From NCBI GenBank assembly GCA_020866945.1, contig JAJBVW010000225.1, positions 1-16,880 of the forward strand: DNA of 16,880 nt, read 5' to 3'. The notes under the pieces are model-generated. The model was not told the DNA's origin, made no database searches, and was given only the letters and a program-made list of their open reading frames with translations. Shown one piece after another: positions 1 to 8,119 of the stretch (positions are counted from its first letter, which is position 1; the number at the start of each line of letters is the position of its first letter). The DNA comes from Oscillospiraceae bacterium. Its GTDB lineage: Bacteria; Bacillota; Clostridia; Oscillospirales; Oscillospiraceae. Both the position numbers and the translations under genes were made by a program.

Positions 1-24
1 TTTTTTAGCTGAATCAATCCAATC

Positions 25-31
25 GAGGAGG
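25..31 (+). promoter_or_regulatory. Shine-Dalgarno site of the M14 peptidase gene
   Basis: GAGGAGG lies nine bases before the ATG at 41, a near-perfect ribosome site that fixes the start. Only 40 bases of upstream sequence are present, so the promoter is outside the window. Confidence 0.85.
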
Positions 32-40
32 AAAAAACAC

Positions 41-3000
41 ATGACACGAACTCACCACACCGCCAGACGACTGGCCGCTGCGCTGCTGACCATCGTAATG
101 CTGCTGTCCGTCCTGGTGATGCCCGCCTCCGCTTCTGGGGAGAGCGAGCCGTCTTTGACCCTTTCGGCGGACACCATCGCCCTTTCCGAGACTGGCGAGA
201 GCATCACCGCCACCCTGACCATCCCGGCCTCCGCCGCCGACGGAGACACACAGGAATGGGCGGAGAGCCTGACCTGGAGCCTGACGAGAGACGAAAGCTT
301 CCAGGATGAGGAGCTTTACCCCTATTACTACACCGGCGACGAGCTGGCGAACTGGACGACCTGGGGTACGGACGGCACCGACGGAGAGGCTTACTTCTCC
401 ATCACCGAACCCACCGTCACCGTAGAGGGTGGCATCGCCGCCGTGGAGCTGACCTTCACCACGGAAAACCCCTTTGTCTCCAACGAGGACGGGGAGAACG
501 CCCTGCAAATCACCGGCTCCGTTTCCAACCGGAATGTCTATGAGTGCTTCATTGGGGACTACACCCTTGCCGTCTCCGACGGAGAGGAGACCCTGGCTGA
601 GGCCACCGTCACCGTGAACATCTACGAGAGCTACCTGACCTACGCTGAGATTATCGACGAGCTGCTGGAGATTCAGGCCCTGGCCCAGGAGAACGGACGC
701 TATTTTGAGATCACCGTCTACGGCGAGAGCGAGGGCGGCTATCCCCTCTACTATGTGACACTCTCTGACAGCGAGGACTCTATCACTCAGTTCCAGGAGA
801 TGAACGAGCTGGCCATGACCGACCCCGAATCCCTCCAGAACGCCATATCCGACGGCCTTCTGAACGGCGAGGACTACCGGGTTCCCTTCCTGATTAACAA
901 CGTCCACCCCGATGAAAACCCCGGCGTGGACGCCCAGATAAACCTGCTGCGTGAGCTTGCCACCGAGGACACCATCACCTATAACACCCTGACCGGCCTT
1001 GTCAGCGGCGAAGAGGTAGACACCTCCCTGTTCGATGAGCAGGTGGCCTCTATCGAGGGCTTCACCGGCCTTGGCTCCCGCAAGATAAGCGGCAGCGAGG
1101 AAAACGGCAACAACGACGGCGTCACCGACGCCAGCGAGTATTACACCATCAGCGACGATCTAACCATCGACGTGGAAGAGCTTCTGGACAACATCATCCT
1201 GATCGTCGTTCCCAACGAGAACCCGGATGGCCGGACGTATAACACCCGCCGCAACGCCAACGGCTTTGACCTGAACCGTGATGCCTCCAACCAGACCCAG
1301 GCGGAAACCTATTATCTCTACCAGGTGGTTAGCTCCTGGAACCCCGTTGTATTTGCGGAGCTGCACGGCTACATGGATGAGTTCCTGGTGGAGCCCTGCA
1401 CCCCGCCCCATGAGCCGAACCTGGAATATGACCTGCTGGTGGACAACTTCCTCCGGGGCGCGGAAGCCTTCGGCTCGGCGGCTCTGGCTACCATGTCCGC
1501 CCAGGAGGACTACGACATGAAGTTCCAGTCCTACTACACGCCCCTGCGGGACGATTACACCGAGGGCGAGGGCTGGTCGGCCTGGGACGACCTCTGCACC
1601 AACTATGGCCCCAGCTACGCCATGCTCAACTGCGGCTCCCTGGGCTACACCATTGAGACCCCCACCAGCAACGAAGCCTGCACCCGGCTGCTGGAGTGCG
1701 GTATGTACGGCCTGCTGGCCTATGTGATGGAGTACAAGGACGACATCTATCTCAATCAGCTTGAGTTCTTCCGCCGGGGCATTGAGAACGAGGATCACGC
1801 GGAGGACATGGAGTCTTGGTATGTCAGCATGGACAACGAGACCCTGGAGTCCGGCACCTGGCGCGTGGCCTATGAGGAGACCGGCAACTTCTTCCCCGAA
1901 TACTATGTTATCCCCGTGGACGCGGACAGCCAGCGGGATCCCGCCGACGCCTGGGAAATGGCCGACTTCCTGACCCGCAACGGCGTGGAGGTTCGCCAGC
2001 TCACCGAGGACGTGACCGTTGACGGCGTCACCTATCTGGCCGGATCTCTGGTGGTAGATATGTACCAGGCCAAGCGAAATTACGCAAACACTGTCCTTTG
2101 GGAGGGCGCGGACGCCTCCAGCTCCGGCTTCCCGGATCTGTATTCCGAATCCGTTTCCAACTTCCCGGAAATGCGGGGCTTCGACTGTATTGCCATCACG
2201 GAGGTGGGTGCCTTTGAAGGGGCGCTGTCCGATGTGCTGACAGAGTTTGACGGCGCAAGCCAGCTCTCCGGCCAGGGTACGGCGGTCATTCTCTCCAACA
2301 ACGGCACAGAGACCGTCCGGGCTGTGAACGACCTGCTGTCCCAGGGTGTTACCGTGGGCATGATTACCGAGGGCGACTACACCGGCGACTTCCTTATCAG
2401 CGAAGCGGCTTATGAATCCGTCTGCGACAGCTACACCCTGGTAGGCACCAGCGTCACCGAGCTTCCCACCGCATACGCCATCAGCCAGCCCACCGTGTAT
2501 CTGGCGGGACGGTACGACGACTTCTCCGGCTACACCGTCACCGAGGGCTATTACGCCCAGTGGTTCAGCGAGGGCTACGGCTTCATTAATTATCGCAACG
2601 TACATCAGAACGGCACCTCCAACCAGGATCTGTTCGCCTTCGAGACGCAGCTTGGCTTCACCATCACCTCTGACCCGGAGGAGGCTGACGTGATCATCGG
2701 CTCCGTGAGCCTGGGCCAGGGCGAGACCGGCGAGGCCGCCACGGAGGCGGTACTCAGCGGCACCCCGTATATTGCCATGGGTTCCTCTCCCCTGTCCTAC
2801 ATCAGCGAAAACCTGCTGACCGACATGGAGTTTACCACCCTGGGCATGGAGGCCCTGCACACTGTCACCTATCCCAGCGACAGCCTTATCACCGCAAGCC
2901 AGGCCGCTGACGGGGACTACATCATCTACACCTACAACTGCGGCGTCATCACCACCCTGCCGGAGGGCGCGGAGGTCTTGATTCAGGCCGCCGAGGAGGA

Positions 3001-3220
3001 CTCCTTCATCGCCGGCTGCTGTCTGAACGACGAGGGCCTGACCCTGGACGGCTTCGTGGAAGCGTTCACCATCCAGCGTGAAGGCATGGACATCACGGTC
3101 TTTGCAAACTCCATCGTGAACCGCGCCCATCAGCAGGATGACTACACCTTCGTCACCAACGCTATCTACAGCAAGTGCCTGACCGGGGACGTGCTGAGCA
3201 TGGATGACCTGACCGCCTGA
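41..3220 (+). CDS. Secreted M14-family zinc carboxypeptidase-like protein
   Basis: A 1059-residue protein that probably removes C-terminal residues from peptides outside the cell. Residues 1-32 form a signal peptide: a basic start (RR), a Leu/Val-rich core, and an ASA cleavage region. An N-terminal beta-rich domain (about 35-200) precedes the peptidase domain (about 210-600). M14 zinc ligands are visible as H289-P-D-E292 and H442 in ELHG. NPDGR and DLNRD (N412, R413) match the substrate-binding part, and E539 in TIETPTSNE fits the catalytic glutamate. The C-terminal 440 residues resemble the non-catalytic extension of large M14 proteins, and I recognise no named domain there. No SLH or LPXTG anchor is visible, so it is probably released. 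The gene ends with two stops (TGA TAG). Family assignment is strong; the substrate is unknown. Confidence 0.85.
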   Translation: MTRTHHTARRLAAALLTIVMLLSVLVMPASASGESEPSLTLSADTIALSETGESITATLTIPASAADGDTQEWAESLTWSLTRDESFQDEELYPYYYTGDELANWTTWGTDGTDGEAYFSITEPTVTVEGGIAAVELTFTTENPFVSNEDGENALQITGSVSNRNVYECFIGDYTLAVSDGEETLAEATVTVNIYESYLTYAEIIDELLEIQALAQENGRYFEITVYGESEGGYPLYYVTLSDSEDSITQFQEMNELAMTDPESLQNAISDGLLNGEDYRVPFLINNVHPDENPGVDAQINLLRELATEDTITYNTLTGLVSGEEVDTSLFDEQVASIEGFTGLGSRKISGSEENGNNDGVTDASEYYTISDDLTIDVEELLDNIILIVVPNENPDGRTYNTRRNANGFDLNRDASNQTQAETYYLYQVVSSWNPVVFAELHGYMDEFLVEPCTPPHEPNLEYDLLVDNFLRGAEAFGSAALATMSAQEDYDMKFQSYYTPLRDDYTEGEGWSAWDDLCTNYGPSYAMLNCGSLGYTIETPTSNEACTRLLECGMYGLLAYVMEYKDDIYLNQLEFFRRGIENEDHAEDMESWYVSMDNETLESGTWRVAYEETGNFFPEYYVIPVDADSQRDPADAWEMADFLTRNGVEVRQLTEDVTVDGVTYLAGSLVVDMYQAKRNYANTVLWEGADASSSGFPDLYSESVSNFPEMRGFDCIAITEVGAFEGALSDVLTEFDGASQLSGQGTAVILSNNGTETVRAVNDLLSQGVTVGMITEGDYTGDFLISEAAYESVCDSYTLVGTSVTELPTAYAISQPTVYLAGRYDDFSGYTVTEGYYAQWFSEGYGFINYRNVHQNGTSNQDLFAFETQLGFTITSDPEEADVIIGSVSLGQGETGEAATEAVLSGTPYIAMGSSPLSYISENLLTDMEFTTLGMEALHTVTYPSDSLITASQAADGDYIIYTYNCGVITTLPEGAEVLIQAAEEDSFIAGCCLNDEGLTLDGFVEAFTIQREGMDITVFANSIVNRAHQQDDYTFVTNAIYSKCLTGDVLSMDDLTA

Positions 3221-3261
3221 TAGGCAGTACCCAGGCATTTTCCCCGATCTTCATTAAAAAC

Positions 3262-3294
3262 GGCCGGGCGTGCGCTCCGCGCCGCCCGGCCTTT
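3262..3294 (+). terminator. GC-rich hairpin after the M14 gene
   Basis: GGCCGGGCG (3262-3270) pairs with CGCCCGGCC (3283-3291). Inside it, GCGC (3272-3275) pairs with GCGC (3279-3282) around a three-base loop, with one bulged T. The hairpin is strong, but only TTT follows, so termination may be partial and dapF could be reached by read-through. Confidence 0.5.
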
Positions 3295-3326
3295 GCGGAA
3301 AAATTCCCGCAGAAAGGCAGCGTCCC

Positions 3327-4160
3327 ATGCACTTTTGGAAAATGAACGGACTGGGAAATGATTTCATTATCCTAAACAACATGGAGGAGCATCTTCCCGT
3401 GGAATGTCTTCCCGCGCTGGCCCGCAGGCTTTGCCATCGGCGGCTTTCCATCGGCGCGGACGGGCTTATGGTAGTGGATGCTGCCGAACAGGGCGGCGAT
3501 TTTAAAATGCTGTTTTTCAACTCCGACGGCACCGTGGGCGAGATGTGCGGCAACGGCGCACGGTGCATCTGCCGGTACGGCTGCGAAACCGGCCTTGCCG
3601 GAGAGCGGCAGACCGTGAAGACCACGGCGGGCCTTGTCACAGGCCAGCGTATAGACCGCCGCACCTATAAGATACGATTAAACGACCCAACGGTCATCAG
3701 GCTTGACTGCCCCGTGGAAATCGAGGGCAAAGCCTATCCCTGCTCTTATATGGAGTTGGGTTCCCCCGGTCTCCCCCACGCTGTCGTCAGCTTTCCCGGT
3801 CTAAAAGATGCCGACGAGAACGATTTGCGCGAGCTGGGACGCAAAATACGCTGGCACAGAGATTTCCCCAAAGGAGCCAACGTAAGCTTTTACGAGTGTC
3901 TCACCCCTGATCATGTATTGGCAAAAACCTTTGAACGGGGCGTGGAGGATTTCACCCTGGCCTGTGGAACCGGTGCAGGCTCCGTCGCCACGGCGCTGAC
4001 CCTTTTGGGCCGGTGCAGCGGCGAAAACATCCGCGTTTCTATGCCGGGAGGCGACCTGTTTGCAGACGTTCTGACCCAGGGCGATACGGTGGGAAGCCTG
4101 TACCTCACCGGCCTTACTAACATCGCCGCCAAGGGCGAGATTACGGACGAGGATCTTTAA
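3327..4160 (+). CDS. dapF: Diaminopimelate epimerase
   Basis: A 277-residue cytoplasmic enzyme converting LL-diaminopimelate to meso-diaminopimelate, the precursor of lysine and of the peptidoglycan cross-link. The start at 3327 gives the family N-terminus MHFWKMNGLGNDF, preceded by an AGAAAGG-like site; a GTG at 3270 would extend it into the hairpin and is rejected. The two catalytic cysteines are C74 in MCGNGARC and C213 in LACGTGAGS, both intact. Length is normal for DapF. It sits 115 bases before dapA, which has its own promoter, so dapF may be a separate unit. I see no clear promoter in the 106 bases before it. Confidence 0.96.
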   Translation: MHFWKMNGLGNDFIILNNMEEHLPVECLPALARRLCHRRLSIGADGLMVVDAAEQGGDFKMLFFNSDGTVGEMCGNGARCICRYGCETGLAGERQTVKTTAGLVTGQRIDRRTYKIRLNDPTVIRLDCPVEIEGKAYPCSYMELGSPGLPHAVVSFPGLKDADENDLRELGRKIRWHRDFPKGANVSFYECLTPDHVLAKTFERGVEDFTLACGTGAGSVATALTLLGRCSGENIRVSMPGGDLFADVLTQGDTVGSLYLTGLTNIAAKGEITDEDL

Positions 4161-4189
4161 ATTTGCAATATAATCAGCACTATATCGTC

Positions 4190-4219
4190 TTGTGTGGTAA
4201 ATCGTGCTGCATATATAAT
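4190..4219 (+). promoter_or_regulatory. Probable promoter of the dapA-dapB-dapH operon
   Basis: TTGTGT (4190-4195) and TATAAT (4214-4219) are separated by 18 bases in an AT-rich gap. The -10 is perfect and the -35 is fair. A second TATAAT at 4169-4174 has no good -35. The 115-base gap is too short for a classical lysine riboswitch. Confidence 0.6.
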
Positions 4220-4275
4220 ATATTTTATCTAGCTATTTGAAAATACAATTATGATTAACAGGAGAGTGCATAATC

Positions 4276-5166
4276 ATGACGAACAATCCCATTTTCAAGG
4301 GCGCGGCTACTGCCCTTATTACGCCGCTGAATGAAAGCGGCATCGACTTTCCCGCTTTTGGCCGCTTGATTGACTGGCAGATTGAGCAGGGCATCAACGC
4401 GCTGGTTATCGTGGGAACCACCGGCGAGGGAGCCACGCTGAACCACCAGGAGCATTGCGCCGCCATCCAATACGCCGTGGAGCGGGCCGCAGGGCGGGTG
4501 CCCATTATCGCCGGAACCGGCTCCAACGACACCGCCTACTCCATCGAGCTGACTCGCTTTGCCTGCGGTGTGGGCGCGGACGCCATGCTGGTGGTGACGC
4601 CCTACTATAACAAGGCCACGCAGAAGGGGCTTATCGCCTCCTTCACCGCCATTGCGGACGCCTCCACCAAGCCCCTCATCCTTTATAACGTCCCCTCCCG
4701 CACCGGCGTGAACATTGAGCCGTCCACCTATGCGGCGCTGGCCGATCACCCCAACATTGCAGCCATCAAGGAGGCCAGCAGCAACATATCCAAGATTGTG
4801 GAAACCTCCTCTCTGGTGGGCGACAAGCTGGACATCTATTCCGGCAACGACGACCAGATCGTTCCCATCCTGGCCATGGGCGGCTCTGGCATCATTTCCG
4901 TTCTCTCGAACATCATGCCCGCCCAGACGGTAGAGATCTGCACCCGCTTCTGGGCCGGAGACGTGGCGGGCAGCGCCAGGCTCCAGTGTGAGCTTCTGCC
5001 TATGATAAACGCCCTGTTCTGCGAGGTGAACCCCATCCCCGTGAAGGCGGCTATGGCCGCGATGGGCTTCTGTGAAAACTACGTCCGTCTGCCCCTTACT
5101 CCCATGGAGAGCGACCATGAGGCCGCCATGCTGGAGCTGATGCGGGGCCACGGCCTGATTGCCTGA
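4276..5166 (+). CDS. dapA: 4-hydroxy-tetrahydrodipicolinate synthase
   Basis: A 296-residue TIM-barrel aldolase that condenses pyruvate with aspartate semialdehyde, the committed step of DAP/lysine synthesis. The Schiff-base lysine is K165 in AAIKEASSN. The catalytic tyrosine is Y137 in LYNVPSRTG, and GTTGEGATL near residue 45 carries the proton-relay threonine. Length matches the family. AGGAG at 4260-4264 precedes the ATG. It is the first gene of a tight same-strand operon, with dapB nine bases downstream. Being first behind a promoter, it is the likely control point of the pathway. Confidence 0.97.
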   Translation: MTNNPIFKGAATALITPLNESGIDFPAFGRLIDWQIEQGINALVIVGTTGEGATLNHQEHCAAIQYAVERAAGRVPIIAGTGSNDTAYSIELTRFACGVGADAMLVVTPYYNKATQKGLIASFTAIADASTKPLILYNVPSRTGVNIEPSTYAALADHPNIAAIKEASSNISKIVETSSLVGDKLDIYSGNDDQIVPILAMGGSGIISVLSNIMPAQTVEICTRFWAGDVAGSARLQCELLPMINALFCEVNPIPVKAAMAAMGFCENYVRLPLTPMESDHEAAMLELMRGHGLIA

Positions 5167-5175
5167 GGCGCGGCT

Positions 5176-5919
5176 ATGAATATCATCGTCCACGGCTGCA
5201 CAGGCCGCATGGGAACTATTCTGACCGATCTTATCCAGGCTCCCGAAAGTGGTCACACTCTGGCCGCCGGCATCGCCCCCGGTGTTTCTCCCACTAATGG
5301 CCGATACCCCTCCCTGGAGGCCTATCAGGACGGGGCGGACTGCGTCATAGATTTCTCCTCCCACAGCGCTACGGCGGCGCTGACAGCCTGGTGCGTCTGG
5401 CAGGAGATACCGCTGGTCATCGCCACCACCGGCCAGACAGAGGAGGAAAAGGCCCTGATATACGCCGCCGGAAAGCAGATACCCCTGTTTTTCGCCGCCA
5501 ATATGTCCATTGGCGTGGCCGTGCTTTCCAGTCTTGCGCGGCAGGCCGCCGCCATGTTCCCAGAAGCGGATATTGAGATCATCGAACGGCACCACAACCA
5601 GAAGCAGGACGTTCCCAGCGGCACGGCGCTGCTGCTGGCCGCCTCCCTGCGTCAGGCAAGGCCGGAGGCGGAGCTTGTCATAGGCCGCCACGAAAACGGC
5701 AAGCGGGCCAAAAATGAAATCGGCATACACTCCCTGCGCTACGGCAACGAGGTGGGTACCCACGAAATCATTATTTCCGACGGCAGCGAGACCATCACCC
5801 TGAAGCATGAGGCGGAAAACCGCTCCCTGTTCGCCCGCGGGGCGTTGGCCGCGGCGGCCTTCCTCCAGGGGAAGGAGCCGGGGGTGTATACCATGGCCGA
5901 CCTGGTGGCCGCTGGATAA
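5176..5919 (+). CDS. dapB: 4-hydroxy-tetrahydrodipicolinate reductase
   Basis: A 247-residue NAD(P)H-dependent reductase that uses the DapA product and makes tetrahydrodipicolinate. The N-terminal nucleotide-binding loop reads GCTGRMG (residues 7-13). The signature ERHHNQKQDVPSGTA contains catalytic H139 and K143 and the substrate-binding PSGTA. GTHEI lies in the C-terminal domain. It is slightly short but complete. It starts nine bases after dapA, with a GAGGCG-like ribosome site overlapping the dapA stop, so the two are probably co-translated. dapH follows 14 bases later. Confidence 0.96.
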   Translation: MNIIVHGCTGRMGTILTDLIQAPESGHTLAAGIAPGVSPTNGRYPSLEAYQDGADCVIDFSSHSATAALTAWCVWQEIPLVIATTGQTEEEKALIYAAGKQIPLFFAANMSIGVAVLSSLARQAAAMFPEADIEIIERHHNQKQDVPSGTALLLAASLRQARPEAELVIGRHENGKRAKNEIGIHSLRYGNEVGTHEIIISDGSETITLKHEAENRSLFARGALAAAAFLQGKEPGVYTMADLVAAG

Positions 5920-5933
5920 GGAGAGAGTAAAGC

Positions 5934-6626
5934 ATGACCGCACAGGAAATCATTCAGCACATCGCCCAGGCGGAGAAAAGAACGCCGGTAAAGCTATACA
6001 TCAGGGAAACCGCCCCCATCGACTATGGCGGCGCCCATGTTTTTGGTACAGGGGATAAAATCGTGTTCGGCGACTGGCGGGAGCTGGGGCCGGTTATACA
6101 GGCAAATCAGGACAAAATCGCTGACATCGTCGTGGAAAACGACTGCCGCAACAGCGCCATCCCCCTGCTGGACATGAAGAACATCCCCGCCCGCATCGAG
6201 CCGGGAGCCATCATCCGGGAGCAGGTAGACATCGGCCCCAACGCCGTAATCATGATGGGAGCGGTGATAAACATCGGCGCGGTCGTCGGCGAGGGAACCA
6301 TGATAGATATGGGAGCCATTCTGGGCGGACGGGCCACCGTTGGGAAAAACTGTCACATCGGAGCGGGAGCTGTGCTGGCCGGGGTCATAGAGCCTGCCTC
6401 CGCCACCCCTGTCATCATCGAGGACAACGTGCTGGTAGGGGCCAACGCCGTAATTATCGAGGGCGTCCATGTGGGGGCCAACGCCGTGGTGGCCGCCGGG
6501 GCCGTGGTCATTGAGGACGTGCCGGACGGCATGGTGGTCGCCGGGTGTCCCGCCCGAATCATCAAAGCAAAGGACGCAGGCACGACCCAAAAAACCGCTT
6601 TAGAAGCCGCGCTTAGGACATTATAA
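5934..6626 (+). CDS. dapH: Tetrahydrodipicolinate N-acetyltransferase
   Basis: A 230-residue left-handed beta-helix acyltransferase that acetylates tetrahydrodipicolinate using acetyl-CoA. This opens the acetyl branch of DAP synthesis used by Bacillus and many Clostridia. The N-terminal 80 residues (AQEIIQHIAQAEKRTPVKLYI) match the DapH-specific domain, which separates it from succinyl-type DapD. Residues about 85-205 show imperfect hexapeptide repeats such as IGPNAV, IGAVVG and VGANAV. AGGAGAG precedes the start. Some databases use the symbol dapD for this acetyl enzyme. The M20 gene next door fits the later deacetylation step. Confidence 0.95.
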   Translation: MTAQEIIQHIAQAEKRTPVKLYIRETAPIDYGGAHVFGTGDKIVFGDWRELGPVIQANQDKIADIVVENDCRNSAIPLLDMKNIPARIEPGAIIREQVDIGPNAVIMMGAVINIGAVVGEGTMIDMGAILGGRATVGKNCHIGAGAVLAGVIEPASATPVIIEDNVLVGANAVIIEGVHVGANAVVAAGAVVIEDVPDGMVVAGCPARIIKAKDAGTTQKTALEAALRTL

Positions 6627-6650
6627 ACACACAAAGGACGCTATCACGAC

Positions 6651-7832
6651 ATGAAATCAACACGACCTGATTTTATTTCCATGGCGGAATCGCTCGCCCC
6701 GTGGCTGACAGAGCTGCGGGGCTGTTTCCACCGCCGCCCGGAGCTTGGCAACCAGGAATATGCCACCGCCCATATCATAGAAACTGCACTTTCCAAGCTG
6801 AATATCAGCCACGAAAGACTTTTGGACACTGCCGTGGTCGGGCTTTTATCCGGCGGAGAGCCAGGAAGAACAGCGGCCTTTCGCGCGGATATGGACGCTC
6901 TGCCCATCCAGGAGCAGACTGACGCTCCCTTTGCTTCGGTAGTTCCGGGGTGTATGCACGCCTGCGGTCACGATTTTCATATGACCGCCTCCCTGGGTGC
7001 GGCGGCGCTTCTCGCCCAATGCCGGGATAATCTACCGGGCAGCGTAAAGTTACTTTTCCAACCTGCAGAGGAGGGCATCGGCGGAGCGGAGCGGATGATA
7101 GCGGCAGGCTGCCTGGAAAATCCTCACGTTGACGCGGTTTTTGGCTGCCACGTCTCCCCCGACCTGCCTGCCGGAACGGTGGGGATTCGCTACGGCAAGT
7201 TTTACGCCGCTTCCAATCCCTTCGCCATCCGTTTCCTGGGCCGGAGCGCCCACGGGGCGGAGCCTGAGAAAGGCGCGGACGCCATAGCCGCCGCTGCATC
7301 CACCGTATGCGCTCTGCTGGCGCTGCGCAAGACACTGGCAGAGGAAAACGGCCCTACTGTCATATCTGTCGGCATCCTACAGGGCGGAGACGCAGATAAC
7401 ATCATTGCCGAGCACGCGCTCGTCAGAGGCATTATACGAACCCTTGGGCCGGAATCACGTCTCAAAGCCACGTCTGCCGTTCGCCAGGCCGCCCTGGACG
7501 CAGCTGAAAAATATGGCGTTCAGGCGGACATCGAAATCAGGGACAGCTACCCCGGTGTTGTGAATCACGACAGCATGAGCCTGCTGGCAGAGCGCACGGC
7601 ACGGGCGCTGCTGGGAGAAGATCAGGTAACACTTCTCTCTCATCCCACCCTGACAACAGAGGATTTTGGCTATTTCATCGAAAACACCCCCGGCTGCTTC
7701 TATCACTTCGGAGTGGGCGGCAAGTATCCGCTGCACAACGACCATTTTCTCCCGGACAGCAGCCTGCTACCCCTGGCCGCCGCCACCCATGCGGCAGTGT
7801 TATGGGAATATCTCACAAATCCCAGCACATAA
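6651..7832 (+). CDS. M20 amidohydrolase, probable N-acetyldiaminopimelate deacetylase
   Basis: A 393-residue di-metal amidohydrolase of the M20D/HipO type. By context it removes the acetyl group from N-acetyl-LL-DAP, like Bacillus YkuR. Visible metal-site motifs are C101 and H103 in GCMHACGHD, the E140/E141 pair in PAEEG, H in FGCHVSPD, and the C-terminal PLHNDHF. ADMDALPIQE near residue 84 is typical of the subfamily. Length fits YkuR. It begins 24 bases after dapH, with AAAGGA before the ATG. The family is used for several N-acyl amino acids, so the specific substrate rests on the dap neighbours. The aminotransferase acting between DapH and this enzyme is not in the window. Confidence 0.88.
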   Translation: MKSTRPDFISMAESLAPWLTELRGCFHRRPELGNQEYATAHIIETALSKLNISHERLLDTAVVGLLSGGEPGRTAAFRADMDALPIQEQTDAPFASVVPGCMHACGHDFHMTASLGAAALLAQCRDNLPGSVKLLFQPAEEGIGGAERMIAAGCLENPHVDAVFGCHVSPDLPAGTVGIRYGKFYAASNPFAIRFLGRSAHGAEPEKGADAIAAAASTVCALLALRKTLAEENGPTVISVGILQGGDADNIIAEHALVRGIIRTLGPESRLKATSAVRQAALDAAEKYGVQADIEIRDSYPGVVNHDSMSLLAERTARALLGEDQVTLLSHPTLTTEDFGYFIENTPGCFYHFGVGGKYPLHNDHFLPDSSLLPLAAATHAAVLWEYLTNPST

Positions 7833-7836
7833 AAAC

Positions 7837-7880
7837 AAATAAAACCGGGGGCGCTGTCTCACGACAAAAGCATGGCCCCC
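7837..7880 (-). terminator. Terminator of the small-gene cluster, possibly two-way
   Basis: On the minus strand GGGGGC (7880-7875) pairs with GCCCCC (7852-7847). An inner TGTC/GACA stem lies in the loop, and TTTTATTTGTTTTT follows. On the plus strand no T-run follows the hairpin, so it would end the dap operon only weakly. The 3' end of the degraded small gene lies inside the stem. Confidence 0.7.
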
Positions 7881-8007
7881 AGCATAATAAGTAAGTCCTT
7901 ATCCCCACTCTCCCGGTACATAACAATATCAGCGCCAAAATGAGATCATCGGTTTCCATTTCGATGGTCTCTATTTTTTTGAAAAGTCCCGCCAGCGCGT
8001 TTGATAT
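7859..8007 (-). pseudogene. Small conserved-looking gene, degraded (about 49 residues if repaired)
   Basis: GGAGGTGA (8019-8012) lies at ideal distance from codon 8007-8005, but that codon is ATA, not a normal start. The frame then reads SNALAGLFKKIETIEM and METDDLILALILL. Near 7918-7928 the sense jumps to another frame that reads MYRESGDKDLLIMLGAMLLS and stops at 7859. Restoring one base would give a compact acidic/amphipathic protein ending in a hydrophobic stretch. This resembles small proteins I remember from clostridial genomes, but I cannot name a family. The simplest reading is a gene with a lost start and a one-base deletion. An in-frame ATG inside the gene (METDD) could be a shorter start. 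Sequence error is possible. Confidence 0.55.
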
Positions 8008-8011
8008 GGCG

Positions 8012-8113
8012 TCACCTCCCTCTCCCCGGCGCATCGTTGATGGAGATGCTGAATGCGTTTCCGGCTCGCTTTCTGAGACTTTTTCCGCCGTTGGTGGCGT
8101 TCCGGGCCGCCAT
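8012..8113 (-). other. 33-codon open stretch in frame with the preceding gene
   Basis: After the TAG at 8122-8120 the same frame stays open for 35 codons to a TGA at 8014-8012. An ATG at 8113 would give a 33-residue basic peptide containing GGKSLRKRAGNAFSISIND. It has no ribosome site of its own, and its stop overlaps the ribosome site of the next small gene. It is therefore either the lost C-terminus of the 8120-8500 gene, cut by an amber mutation, or an independent tiny gene. Confidence 0.35.
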
Positions 8114-8119
8114 GCGCCG

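Noticed and set aside
1160..3238. 692-residue open frame on the minus strand opposite the M14 gene
   Set aside because: It is antisense to a clear M14 protein, has a composition typical of a GC-rich shadow frame and no family motif.
4161..4275. Possible lysine riboswitch before dapA
   Set aside because: The gap is too short and AT-rich, and no multi-helix core or terminator was visible.
4255..5943. 562-residue open frame on the minus strand opposite dapA and dapB
   Set aside because: It runs across two well-identified genes and shows only Gly/His/Val-rich shadow composition.
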